Source: Demequinaceae bacterium
GTDB taxonomy: Bacteria > Actinomycetota > Actinomycetes > Actinomycetales > Demequinaceae
Assembly: GCA_016933155.1 (NCBI GenBank)
Contig: JAFGBM010000010.1
Coordinates: 1-64,000 of the forward strand
Reading direction: 5' to 3'
DNA: 64,000 nucleotides
Shown: positions 29,467-37,324 of the stretch, in pieces
Layout: every line of letters begins with the position of its first letter
Position numbering within the stretch: position 1 is the stretch's first letter
Made by a program: the position numbers and the translations under genes
The notes under the pieces: model-generated
What the model saw: the letters and a program-made list of their open reading frames with translations, nothing else
Told to the model about the DNA's origin: nothing
Databases searched by the model: none

Positions 29467-29472
29467 AGCCTA
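29467..29472 (-). promoter_or_regulatory. -10 box for the sigma-factor operon
   Basis: TAGGCT on the minus strand, about 28 nt before GTG 29438, leaving a short leader that holds the GGAAGGAG ribosome-binding site. Divergent with the menB promoter 20 bp away. Confidence 0.45.
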
Positions 29473-29493
29473 CGCCGGACGGCGATCGACGGC

Positions 29494-29499
29494 TAGGCT
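29494..29499 (+). promoter_or_regulatory. -10 box for leaderless menB
   Basis: TAGGCT ends 7 nt before GTG 29507. Confidence 0.6.
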
Positions 29500-29506
29500 C
29501 GGACAC

Positions 29507-30433
29507 GTGAGCGACCTTCCCCCTCAAGTCTCGGAGATCTTCGATCCCTCGCGGTGGCGGAGCATCGAGGGATTCCCCGCCGGGGACGTCACCTACCACC
29601 GCTGGGTCGACCGCGCGTCGCCCGATGGGGAGCGCGATCTTCCGGCCGTCCGCATCGCCTTCAACCGACCCGAGGTCAGGAACGCCTTCCGCCCCCAGAC
29701 CGTGGATGAGCTCTATCGAGCCCTGGACCACGCCCGTCAGACCCCGGACGTGGCCGCCGTCATCATCACGGGAAACGGGCCCTCTCCGAAAGACGGGGGC
29801 TGGGCCTTCTGCTCGGGCGGCGATCAGGGTGTACGGGGCTCCGATGGGTACCTCTACGAGGGGGGAGGCCCCGCTCAGGGGGGACGCCTCCACATCCTCG
29901 AGGTGCAGCGGCTGATGCGGACCTCCCCCAAGGTCACCATCGCGGCCGTCAGCGGATGGGCGGCGGGGGGTGGACACAGCCTGAACGTCGTCGCTGACCT
30001 GTCCATCGCCAGTCGCGAGCACGCCCGGTTCAAGCAGACCGACGCCGCGGTCGGATCGTTCGATGCCGGCTACGGGAGCGGACTGCTCGCCCGTCAGGTT
30101 GGAGACAAACGCGCGAGGGGGATCTTCTTCCTCGGCCGGGAGTACTCCGCCGCCGAGGCCCTCGCCTGGGGGGCGGTCAACGAGGTCACCGACCATGCCA
30201 ACCTCGAGTCCCTCGGGCTCGACTACGCCGCACGGATCGCGGCCCAGTCACCCCAGTCGATCCGTATGCTCAAGTTCGCCTTCAACCTCGTCGACGACGG
30301 CTTGGCTGGGCAGCAGGTATTCGCCGGCGAGGCGACGCGCCTCGCGTACATGACGGACGAGGCCATGGAGGGGCGGGATGCCTTCCTCCAGAAACGCCCT
30401 CCCGACTGGACACGATTCCCGTACCTCTACTAG
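29507..30433 (+). CDS. menB: 1,4-Dihydroxy-2-naphthoyl-CoA synthase
   Basis: Crotonase-fold enzyme that cyclises o-succinylbenzoyl-CoA to DHNA-CoA (308 aa). Diagnostic parts: FNRPEVRNAFRP, the oxyanion segment WAFCSGGDQGVRG, VSGWAAGGGHSLNVVADLS, and GSFDAGYGSG with the catalytic aspartate, ending FLQKRPPDWTRFPYLY. The insertion before the CSGGDQ motif and the C-terminal swap segment separate it from fatty-acid enoyl-CoA hydratases. Leaderless GTG. Convergent with the DUF3048 array. Confidence 0.95.
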   Translation: MSDLPPQVSEIFDPSRWRSIEGFPAGDVTYHRWVDRASPDGERDLPAVRIAFNRPEVRNAFRPQTVDELYRALDHARQTPDVAAVIITGNGPSPKDGGWAFCSGGDQGVRGSDGYLYEGGGPAQGGRLHILEVQRLMRTSPKVTIAAVSGWAAGGGHSLNVVADLSIASREHARFKQTDAAVGSFDAGYGSGLLARQVGDKRARGIFFLGREYSAAEALAWGAVNEVTDHANLESLGLDYAARIAAQSPQSIRMLKFAFNLVDDGLAGQQVFAGEATRLAYMTDEAMEGRDAFLQKRPPDWTRFPYLY

Positions 30434-30442
30434 CGGGGCGCG

Positions 30443-31567
30443 CTACTGCACCTCGCTGTCGAACTTGATGACCGCGTTGCTTTGGGCCCCTGAGAGCGGG
30501 GCGAGTTCGATCCACGTCTTCCCGGGGGCGAGGAGCACCGGATCGCCGTCGAGCGTCTTCAGGTGGTAGGCGTCGCGTTGGTCCGCCTTGGTCCACCTGA
30601 TGGGGATGATCTTCCCCCCCGTCGCGACGTATCCCGGGGCGTCCTTGACGACGACGAACGACTCCGGGTTGTACCCCTGCGTATAGGCGACCTTCACCTT
30701 GAGGATGATGACGTTCATGGCCGTGATCTGGTTGCCATCCATAGTCATGTGGGGATCCTCGAATTCGAATCGATCCCACCGTCCCGTCGTCTCATTCCAG
30801 GTCCAGTGCGGGTGACCGCAGTCGGAATACCTGATGTCGATCGTTCCCACCGCGTTGCCCTCGACGGTTGCCGTTGCTCCGCTGGCTGGGTAGGCGTAAT
30901 CGAATTGCTGGGGCGTCGGGCCCATCCCTTTCTCGGAGGCCTCTGCAGAGAACGTTGCGGGATGGCCCCAGAGCCGGAACTCCTGATTCTTGTCCACGAC
31001 ATCCCTGGTCATGAAACTGAAGCCCTCAGAACCCTGGAGGTACCCCTCCGTGGATGTGAAGTTCCTGCCCAGAAACAACTGCTTCATCCTGACGAAGGCC
31101 CTCTGGACGTCGAAGTTGCTTCCCGAGGCGACGAGAAGGGTGTCGAAGGACCCCATGATGTTGGGATCCATGTTCCGGGCCGAGCGGATCGGCCCGACGT
31201 CGTCTGGGAACTCCGTCTGGTAGAACGCCATAAGCCGGAGACAACTCCCGTTGATGTATTGCTCGAAGACGATGTCGGCGTATTCGAGGCCCTTCTGTGG
31301 GCGGCCATACGCCGTGTTCTCGATCTTGATGCCCACCGAGGGACGCTCAAGGTGTTCTGGCGCCACACCCTCCGCGCCCAGACCGGTGAGCGGCCACACA
31401 ATGGTGGGTATCGGGTCCTCAGGTGGAGACGGGGCGACCAACCGAGCCTCGCGGGGCACGTCGGTCAACGTCACCGTTGGCTGCGTGAGAACCTCGGGCG
31501 CGCATCCGCCCACGAGGGCGGTGATCACGATCACCGTGACCAGGCCACCGAACCTCCTCCGGCTCAC
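30443..31567 (-). CDS. DUF3048 (YerB-like) lipoprotein, array copy 1
   Basis: Predicted lipoprotein of 374 aa: an N-terminal signal with lipobox VGGC (Cys22) followed by APE. The DUF3048 N-terminal domain shows WPLTGLGAEG, GIKIENTAYGRPQKGLEYAD and VGPIRSARNMDPNIMG. The C-terminal domain shows the KVAYTQGYNPESF strand and the conserved end DGDPVLLAPGKTWIEL. Biochemical function of the family is unknown. The GTG is leaderless with TAGACT 6 nt upstream. It is the last of four paralogs in a row, 9 nt from menB, to which it is convergent. Confidence 0.9.
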   Translation of the reverse strand: MSRRRFGGLVTVIVITALVGGCAPEVLTQPTVTLTDVPREARLVAPSPPEDPIPTIVWPLTGLGAEGVAPEHLERPSVGIKIENTAYGRPQKGLEYADIVFEQYINGSCLRLMAFYQTEFPDDVGPIRSARNMDPNIMGSFDTLLVASGSNFDVQRAFVRMKQLFLGRNFTSTEGYLQGSEGFSFMTRDVVDKNQEFRLWGHPATFSAEASEKGMGPTPQQFDYAYPASGATATVEGNAVGTIDIRYSDCGHPHWTWNETTGRWDRFEFEDPHMTMDGNQITAMNVIILKVKVAYTQGYNPESFVVVKDAPGYVATGGKIIPIRWTKADQRDAYHLKTLDGDPVLLAPGKTWIELAPLSGAQSNAVIKFDSEVQ

Positions 31568-31573
31568 GATTCC

Positions 31574-31579
31574 AGTCTA
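31574..31579 (-). promoter_or_regulatory. -10 box, DUF3048 copy 1
   Basis: TAGACT on the minus strand, 6 nt before GTG 31567; upstream context TGCC is shared with copies 2 and 3. Confidence 0.6.
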
Positions 31580-31607
31580 GGCAGGAGTCGACATTGAGGT
31601 CGGCCCG

Positions 31608-32735
31608 TCACTTCTGGACGACGCCGTCGAACTTGACGGTCGCGATGACCGCCCCCGAGGACGGGACGAGTTCGACCCAGGTTTGGCCGGGGGCGAGGTA
31701 GACCGGGTCGCCGTCCAGGGTCGTGAGGTGGTAGAGGTCACCCCGGCTGGACTTGGTCCACCTGATGGGGATGACCTTTCCGCCCGTGGCGACGAACCCG
31801 GAGGCATTCGACACGACGACGAAGGCCTCTGGGTTGTACCCCTGCGTGTAGGACACCTTGACCCGGAGGAGGATGACGTTCGTCGCCGTGACAGGGTTGC
31901 CATCCATCGTCACGAGGGGATTCTCGAACTCGTAGCGGTTCCACACCCCCCCGTCCTCGTCCCACACCCAGTGGGGATGGCCGCAACTGGAGTACCTGAT
32001 GTCGATCGTCCCCACCGCGGAGCCCTCGATGGCCGCCGTCGCGTCGCTGCCTGGGTAGGTATATTCGAACTGCTGGGGTGCGGGCCCAAACCCCACGTCG
32101 GCCGCCTCGTCGGCGAATACCTCCGGGTGCCCCCACAGCCGGAACTCGAAATCCTTGTTGACGATATCCCTCGTCACCCGCTCGAAACCGTCGGAACCCC
32201 GGAGGTAGCCGGTCGTAAGGGAGAAGTCGTCGGCGAAAAGCATCTGATTGAGCCTGTTGAAGGTGTATTGGACCTGGTAATTGCACCCCGATGCGAACAA
32301 GACGGTGCTGAACGATCCCATGATGTTCGGGTCCTGAGTCCTGGCCGACCGGATGGGGCCCACACTCTCCGGGAGGTCGGAGTGAAAGACCGCGACGAGT
32401 CGGAGGCATCTGCCGTTGATCATCTCGTCGAATACGATGTCCGCGTGCTCGATCCCCTTCTGCGGTCGACCCCGAGCCGTGTTCTCGATTTTGATCGGAA
32501 CCGCTGGGCGATCGAGATCGGCCTGAGGGACGCCTTCGGCGCTCAACCCCGTCAACGGCCAGATGACGGCAGGCCTCGGATCCTCGGGAGGACTGGGGAC
32601 AATGGCGCGGTCCTCGATGGGAATGGCGGACAGGGTCTCCGCAGGGCCGTCGACCACCGCGGGCGCGCATCCACCCACCACGACGACGGCCGTCGCCGCC
32701 AGGATTCGGCTTCTGAGCCGTCTCGACCGGATCAC
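31608..32735 (-). CDS. DUF3048 (YerB-like) lipoprotein, array copy 2
   Basis: 375-aa lipoprotein with lipobox VGGC (Cys23). DUF3048 landmarks: WPLTGLSAEG, PIKIENTARGRPQKGIEHAD, VGPIRSARTQDPNIMG, and a C-terminal DGDPVYLAPGQTWVEL. The frame stays open 90 nt upstream, but GTG 32735 is chosen: it directly precedes the basic signal-peptide n-region, and a TAGACT box sits 7 nt before it. Substitutions such as TQ for NM after SAR suggest specialisation relative to copies 1 and 3. Confidence 0.9.
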   Translation of the reverse strand: MIRSRRLRSRILAATAVVVVGGCAPAVVDGPAETLSAIPIEDRAIVPSPPEDPRPAVIWPLTGLSAEGVPQADLDRPAVPIKIENTARGRPQKGIEHADIVFDEMINGRCLRLVAVFHSDLPESVGPIRSARTQDPNIMGSFSTVLFASGCNYQVQYTFNRLNQMLFADDFSLTTGYLRGSDGFERVTRDIVNKDFEFRLWGHPEVFADEAADVGFGPAPQQFEYTYPGSDATAAIEGSAVGTIDIRYSSCGHPHWVWDEDGGVWNRYEFENPLVTMDGNPVTATNVILLRVKVSYTQGYNPEAFVVVSNASGFVATGGKVIPIRWTKSSRGDLYHLTTLDGDPVYLAPGQTWVELVPSSGAVIATVKFDGVVQK

Positions 32736-32742
32736 GGCGTTC

Positions 32743-32748
32743 AGTCTA
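32743..32748 (-). promoter_or_regulatory. -10 box, DUF3048 copy 2
   Basis: TAGACT on the minus strand, 7 nt before GTG 32735. Confidence 0.6.
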
Positions 32749-32785
32749 GGCACACACGAATCGAGCGGGGCGACACCGCGCCTCC

Positions 32786-33913
32786 CTATTGCTGTTGGAC
32801 GCCGTCGAACTTGATGTATGTCCATTCTCCGGAACCCGACCTGGGCACCATTTCAACCCAGGTGGTTCCGGGGGCGAGATGGACCGGTTCTCCTTCGAGG
32901 GTCGTGAGGTGGAAAGTGTCTGTACGATCCGCCTTGCTCCACAGAATAGGGATGACCTTCCCTCCCGACGCGACGAATCCGGGATCGTTGGTCCGAATGA
33001 CGAAGGATTCGGGATTGACGCCGTTGGTATAGGCGACCCTGACCTTGAGGATGACGATATTCGCAGCGCTGATCTGATTCCCATCCTTGGTCAGGTGGGG
33101 ATCGTCGAACTCGAATCGTTTCCACAGGCGGCTCTCGGCATCCCAGTTCCAATGCGGGCGGGCGTTGCCGGAGAACCTGATGTCGATCGTCCCGACCGGG
33201 GTGCCCTCGATCGTCGCCGTTGCGGTGTCGGCTGGATAGGCGTAGTAAAACTGCTGGCTCGCCGGGGAGGCCCCTTTCTCGACGGCCGATTCCGCCAGCG
33301 GACCCAGGTCGACCCTCAGGCTGTGCATGGAGATCGTCGGCGATACCCGGAAGAAGCCCTCGGAGTACCAAATGTATCCCTTGGTGACACCGCTGTACTT
33401 CGCATCCTCCATGAATAGGTATTGGTGGACGTTCTGGAACACGTACTGAACCGCGAAGTTGCATCCCGAGGCGACAAGGGCCGTGTCGAACGACCCGATG
33501 ATGTTGGGATCCATGTTCCGCGCCGATCGGACGGGTCCGACCTCTTCCGGGTAGTAGGTGTGGAAGACCGCCAGGAACCGTGTGGCGCTGTTGTTGATGT
33601 ACTCCTCGAAGACGATATCGGCGTACTCCAGGCCGGTCTGCGGACGCGCGTAGTACCCGTTCTCGATCTTGACCCCGATGGCGACCCGGTCGAGATTCGC
33701 CTGGTCCACCCCCACGGCGCCCAAACCGGTGAGCGGCCACACGATCTCCGGGATCGGATCCTCGGGCGGGGCGGGAACGACGATCCGATGCTCGGCAGGT
33801 ACCGCCGACACGGTCTCCGCTGGAGGCGAAAGAACCTCGGGCGCGCATCCGCTCACGAGGGCGGAGATCGCGGCCAGGAGGGCAAGGCCCCCCAGCCGTT
33901 GGGTCCGATTCAC
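32786..33913 (-). CDS. DUF3048 (YerB-like) lipoprotein, array copy 3
   Basis: 375-aa lipoprotein, lipobox LVSGC (Cys23). Motifs: WPLTGLGAVG, GVKIENGYYARPQTGLEYAD, VGPVRSARNMDPNIIG, and a C-terminal EGEPVHLAPGTTWVEM. GTG 33913 is preferred over an upstream in-frame start because TACACT lies 7 nt before it and the signal peptide begins there. Most similar in layout to copy 1. Confidence 0.9.
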   Translation of the reverse strand: MNRTQRLGGLALLAAISALVSGCAPEVLSPPAETVSAVPAEHRIVVPAPPEDPIPEIVWPLTGLGAVGVDQANLDRVAIGVKIENGYYARPQTGLEYADIVFEEYINNSATRFLAVFHTYYPEEVGPVRSARNMDPNIIGSFDTALVASGCNFAVQYVFQNVHQYLFMEDAKYSGVTKGYIWYSEGFFRVSPTISMHSLRVDLGPLAESAVEKGASPASQQFYYAYPADTATATIEGTPVGTIDIRFSGNARPHWNWDAESRLWKRFEFDDPHLTKDGNQISAANIVILKVRVAYTNGVNPESFVIRTNDPGFVASGGKVIPILWSKADRTDTFHLTTLEGEPVHLAPGTTWVEMVPRSGSGEWTYIKFDGVQQQ

Positions 33914-33920
33914 GGCGTCA

Positions 33921-33926
33921 AGTGTA
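33921..33926 (-). promoter_or_regulatory. -10 box, DUF3048 copy 3
   Basis: TACACT on the minus strand, 7 nt before GTG 33913. Confidence 0.6.
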
Positions 33927-33974
33927 GGCATGCTCAGGCCGGATGGGTGAACTCGCCCGACCCGGCCGGTCCTC

Positions 33975-35069
33975 CTAATCCTGGGCAACGTCATCGAACT
34001 TGATCACCGCAGTGTGCTTGGCCCCCGAGATGGGGACCAACTCGACCCAGGTCTGCCCCGGGGCGAGGTATACAGGACCCCCGTCGAGGGTGGTGAGGTG
34101 GATGGCGTCCCTCCGGCTTGACTTGCTCCATCTGATCTCCGTGATCCTGCCGTCGGTGGCGACGTATCCAGGGGCATCGTCGACGATCATGAGGGACTCG
34201 GGAAGGTAGCCGTAGACGTATCGCACCTTGACCCGGAGGATGACGACATTCGTCGCCGAAATCTGAATATCGTCGAGGGAGACGTGGGGCTTGTCCTTCT
34301 CGAAGCGCATCCAGAGCCGCTTCGACTCGTCCCAGTCCCAGTGGGGATGGGCGTCCGGGGAGAACTTGATATCGATGGTGTCGATGGCGGAACCCTCTGT
34401 GGCCGCAGTCGCCGTCTCGACCGGGTAGGCGTAGTCGAACTGCCTCGTGGCCGGAGGGAGGTCGGCTTCAAGGGCCTGCGCGACGAATTCACTCATCGTC
34501 CCATGCAAGTTGTGAGGGGCCGGCCTGACCCTGACCCGGAAGAACCCATCGTCTTGGTTGTCGTCGTATATCAAGACCTGGTCGGTCTTCTGCACCGCCC
34601 GCAAGACGTCCCGAGAAGCCCCGGAGAACACCAGCGGCGCGTAGAGCGAACCGACGATGTTCGGATCCATCGGCCGCATGGATCGAATCGGGCCGACCTC
34701 TTCCGGATAGACGGAATGGAAGACCGCCACGAGTCTGGAGATTCCGAACTCGACGTACTCCTCGAAGACGATATCCGCAGCTTCGAGGTTCTTAGGCGGC
34801 CGGGCGTGGGGATGGTTGTCGATCTTGACGGCGATCGCCACCCCCTCGAGGTCGGCGGCTGAGACTCCTTCCGCGTCCAGGCCCGTCAATGGCCACACGA
34901 TCGTCGGGGCCGGATCCTCGGGAGGTGAGGGAACGACGACCCTGCTCTCTCGGGGGACGTCCGTCACCGTCACAGCCGGAGAACCAAGGGTCTCCGGAGC
35001 GCAGGCGCTGAGGAGAACGATGGCCCCGATTACCAGGGGTATCCCTCGAAGACGGGGGGTGGGGGCCAT
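33975..35069 (-). CDS. DUF3048 (YerB-like) lipoprotein, array copy 4 (most divergent)
   Basis: 364-aa lipoprotein, lipobox LLSAC (Cys23). It keeps WPLTGLDAEG, AVKIDNHPHARPPKNLEAAD, VGPIRSMRPMDPNIVG and the C-terminal GPVYLAPGQTWVEL. The KIDNHPHARP wording is closer to the Firmicute YerB family than that of copies 1-3, so this may be the ancestral copy. ATG 35069 is leaderless (TAGACT 7 nt away) and shares a 33-bp gap with divergent menE. The longer open frame upstream runs through menE on the opposite strand and is rejected. Confidence 0.9.
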   Translation of the reverse strand: MAPTPRLRGIPLVIGAIVLLSACAPETLGSPAVTVTDVPRESRVVVPSPPEDPAPTIVWPLTGLDAEGVSAADLEGVAIAVKIDNHPHARPPKNLEAADIVFEEYVEFGISRLVAVFHSVYPEEVGPIRSMRPMDPNIVGSLYAPLVFSGASRDVLRAVQKTDQVLIYDDNQDDGFFRVRVRPAPHNLHGTMSEFVAQALEADLPPATRQFDYAYPVETATAATEGSAIDTIDIKFSPDAHPHWDWDESKRLWMRFEKDKPHVSLDDIQISATNVVILRVKVRYVYGYLPESLMIVDDAPGYVATDGRITEIRWSKSSRRDAIHLTTLDGGPVYLAPGQTWVELVPISGAKHTAVIKFDDVAQD

Positions 35070-35076
35070 GGGTAGA

Positions 35077-35082
35077 AGTCTA
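35077..35082 (-). promoter_or_regulatory. -10 box, DUF3048 copy 4
   Basis: TAGACT on the minus strand, 7 nt before ATG 35069. Its edge is only 8 bp from the menE box on the other strand. Confidence 0.6.
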
Positions 35083-35090
35083 GGCTTGCC

Positions 35091-35096
35091 TAGGCT
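35091..35096 (+). promoter_or_regulatory. -10 box for leaderless menE
   Basis: TAGGCT ends 6 nt before GTG 35103. Confidence 0.6.
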
Positions 35097-35102
35097 AGGG
35101 GG

Positions 35103-36155
35103 GTGACCTATGCGAGACTGGCCGACGGACCGGAGTCGGCCGTGGCCGAAGCCCTCCACGGCGATGCCGCTGGCCTCCTGGTCGCGACCTCCGGCTCGTC
35201 CGGGACGCCCCGTGAGGTCCTCCTCGGCACCGAGTCCTTGCGGGCCTCCGCCGAAGCCACCCATGCCCGCCTTTCTGGGCCGGGCCGTTGGTTGCTTGCC
35301 CTCCCTGAGAACCGGATCGCAGGCGCTCAGGTGCTCGTCCGGTCCTTCCTCGCGGAGACCACCCCTGTTCGGCTTGTATCCGGCCCATTCGATCCGGCCG
35401 CCTTCGCCTCCGGCGTCGCTGCCCTTACCGCCACGACGGATCCCGGTGTGCCGCTGTACACTTCCCTCGTTCCCACCCAACTGCACCGGATTCTGGCTTC
35501 CGAATCATGCCGCGAGGACTTGGACCGCTTCAACGCCGTCCTCGTGGGCGGCGCCCCCCTCGGCCTCCCCCGGGAAGCCCTGCCCCCGTCGGTCATCGAG
35601 ACCTATGGGGCGACGGAGACTGCTGGCGGCTGCGTGTACGACGGCATCCCCCTCGATGGAGTCCAAGTGGAGGTCGACGACTCCGGACGGGTGACCATCG
35701 GCGGGATGGTGATCGCGGACGGGTATGCCGACGACGCTGATTCTGACACAGACATCGGCACCGGCCCCGGCCTCTTTCTTCGTGATGACGTGCGGTGGTA
35801 CCGCACCCCCGATGCCGGTGTCTGGGCGGGCGGATCCCTCGCCGTCGTCGGTCGGTTAGACGATGTGATCGTCTCAGGCGGATTCAAGGTGCATCCCACG
35901 ACCGTCGAAACCGCCCTCCTGACCCTTCCCGGCATCGAGCAGGCGGTCGTCGTCGGCGTCCCCGACTCCGAATGGGGGGAGCGGGTCGTCGCCCTCGTCG
36001 TCGGCTCCGCCGTCCCGACGATCGAGCGGGTCAGGGGGGACCTGCTCAAGACCCTTCCCCGCTTTGCCCTTCCGAGGGAAATCAGGCCTGTTGGCGCCCT
36101 GCCCCTCCTGGAGAGTGGGAAGATCGATCGGAAGGCGGCCCGGCGGCTCGCTTGA
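35103..36155 (+). CDS. menE: o-Succinylbenzoate-CoA ligase
   Basis: ANL-superfamily adenylating enzyme that activates o-succinylbenzoate with CoA. Motifs: phosphate loop LVATSGSSGTPREV; IETYGATETAGGCVYDG; RTPDAGVWAGGSLAVVGRLDD; and the C-terminal catalytic lysine in LLESGKIDRKAARRL. At 350 aa it is compact compared with firmicute MenE of 450 or more residues but matches short actinobacterial forms. Leaderless GTG; followed 18 nt later by menA on the same strand. Confidence 0.93.
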   Translation: MTYARLADGPESAVAEALHGDAAGLLVATSGSSGTPREVLLGTESLRASAEATHARLSGPGRWLLALPENRIAGAQVLVRSFLAETTPVRLVSGPFDPAAFASGVAALTATTDPGVPLYTSLVPTQLHRILASESCREDLDRFNAVLVGGAPLGLPREALPPSVIETYGATETAGGCVYDGIPLDGVQVEVDDSGRVTIGGMVIADGYADDADSDTDIGTGPGLFLRDDVRWYRTPDAGVWAGGSLAVVGRLDDVIVSGGFKVHPTTVETALLTLPGIEQAVVVGVPDSEWGERVVALVVGSAVPTIERVRGDLLKTLPRFALPREIRPVGALPLLESGKIDRKAARRLA

Positions 36156-36173
36156 CTCGGGATCGGAGGTGAC

Positions 36174-37052
36174 GTGACGGCCACGGTGGGCGACTGGATA
36201 GCGGGGGCACGCCCCCGGACCCTCACGACGGCGATCGCCCCGGTTGCGGTCGGGACGGCATCTGCGGGGGCTCTTGGGTCGTTCCGCCCGTTGTATGCCC
36301 TTCTGGCCCTCGGGGTTGCCCTTTCCCTTCAGGTGGCCGTCAACTACGCCAATGACTACTCGGATGGGGTTCGCGGTACCGATGTCGACCGGGTGGGCCC
36401 CGAACGGCTGGTGGCGTCGGGCAAAGCCGGTCCGTCCGCCGTCCGTGCCGCCGCCACGATGTCCTTCGTCATCGGTTCCCTCTTCGGCCTCGCCCTGACC
36501 GCCCTTTCCGGTGAGTGGATCCTTCTCTCCATCGGGGTCGCGGCCATCGTCGCCGCCTGGACCTACACGGGCTCCTCGCGTCCTTATGGATATGCGGGTT
36601 GGGGAGAGCTGAGCGTCTTCGTGTTCTTCGGCTTGGTCGCCACCCTGGGCACCATGCTCTCCCAGGCTGGCCAGATCACCTCATGGGCCGTCGTCGCCTC
36701 GGTCGGAGTCGGGCTTCACGCCGTCGCGATGTTGCTGGTCAACAACATCCGCGACCTGAAACACGACTCCCTGGCCGGAAAGCGGACCCTGGCCGTCCGG
36801 CTGGGTGATCGGCTTGCCCGCCACCTCTTCGCAGCCTGCGTCACCCTCCCTCTGATGGCATCGACGATCGTCGCCTTTTCCAAGCCATGGTCGCTACTCA
36901 CGTTGCTCTTGCTCTTGCCCTCGATCCTGATGGCCACTCTCACCGTCGTCGCCAACCCTCGAGGCCGAGCCCTTGGGGCGATATTCGCGGCCGAGAGCAT
37001 CCTCGGGCTCTGCTACGGGCTGCTCCTGGCGCTGGGCATCGCCCTCGGGTAA
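36174..37052 (+). CDS. menA: 1,4-Dihydroxy-2-naphthoate polyprenyltransferase
   Basis: Integral membrane UbiA-type prenyltransferase (292 aa, 8-9 helices) joining DHNA to the polyprenyl tail. The first aspartate motif is NYANDYSDGVRGTD and the second NNIRDLKHDSLAGKRTLA. GTG 36174 has a GGAGGTGAC just upstream, so unlike menE it uses a normal ribosome-binding site and is probably cotranscribed with menE. The methyltransferase for the next step (MenG/UbiE) is not in this window. Confidence 0.95.
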   Translation: MTATVGDWIAGARPRTLTTAIAPVAVGTASAGALGSFRPLYALLALGVALSLQVAVNYANDYSDGVRGTDVDRVGPERLVASGKAGPSAVRAAATMSFVIGSLFGLALTALSGEWILLSIGVAAIVAAWTYTGSSRPYGYAGWGELSVFVFFGLVATLGTMLSQAGQITSWAVVASVGVGLHAVAMLLVNNIRDLKHDSLAGKRTLAVRLGDRLARHLFAACVTLPLMASTIVAFSKPWSLLTLLLLLPSILMATLTVVANPRGRALGAIFAAESILGLCYGLLLALGIALG

Positions 37053-37058
37053 AGCCCT

Positions 37059-37292
37059 CTACCCCTTGGCCTCTCCGCTCGGGCCTCTCCGGTCGGCCCT
37101 CCCATCGAAGTACCGCTCCAGCCACTGGGAAAGCAAGTCGTGCTGGGTACCGAAGACCGCATAGGCAACCAGCCACGATACGCACAAAGCCCCGATCGAT
37201 GCGGACCAGTTCCGCCATCCCACCGCCCAGAGGGCCAGCAACACACATAAGAAGAGGGCCGCCCGCACGATCCAATAGCCCAGGGTCCTCAC
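37059..37292 (-). CDS. DUF4229-type small membrane protein
   Basis: 77-aa protein with two hydrophobic helices (about 5-25 and 31-50) and a charged C-terminus, resembling the DUF4229 proteins often found next to menA in actinobacteria. Function unknown. Leaderless GTG with TACACT 6 nt upstream. Tail-to-tail with menA, 6 nt apart. Confidence 0.75.
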   Translation of the reverse strand: MRTLGYWIVRAALFLCVLLALWAVGWRNWSASIGALCVSWLVAYAVFGTQHDLLSQWLERYFDGRADRRGPSGEAKG

Positions 37293-37298
37293 GCGGCC

Positions 37299-37304
37299 AG
37301 TGTA
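37299..37304 (-). promoter_or_regulatory. -10 box, DUF4229 gene
   Basis: TACACT on the minus strand, 6 nt before GTG 37292; 8 bp from the opposing box. Confidence 0.6.
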
Positions 37305-37312
37305 GGACCGGA

Positions 37313-37318
37313 TACAGT
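37313..37318 (+). promoter_or_regulatory. -10 box, PLDc_N gene
   Basis: TACAGT ends 6 nt before ATG 37325. Confidence 0.6.
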
Positions 37319-37324
37319 GCCAGC

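Larger units (their letters stand above)
30443..35069 (-). repeat. Tandem array of four DUF3048 lipoprotein genes
   Basis: Four head-to-tail paralogous genes of 365-376 codons separated by 40-61 bp. Each gap contains a TAnnnT box 6-7 nt before the start codon, so the repeated unit is promoter plus gene. The copies have diverged (for example SARNMDPNIMG, SARTQDPNIMG, SARNMDPNIIG, SMRPMDPNIVG), indicating an old expansion. Confidence 0.85.

Noticed and set aside
33975-35486. A 503-codon version of DUF3048 copy 4
   Set aside because: The upstream part is antisense to menE. The start at 35069 begins a signal peptide and has a TAGACT box 7 nt away.
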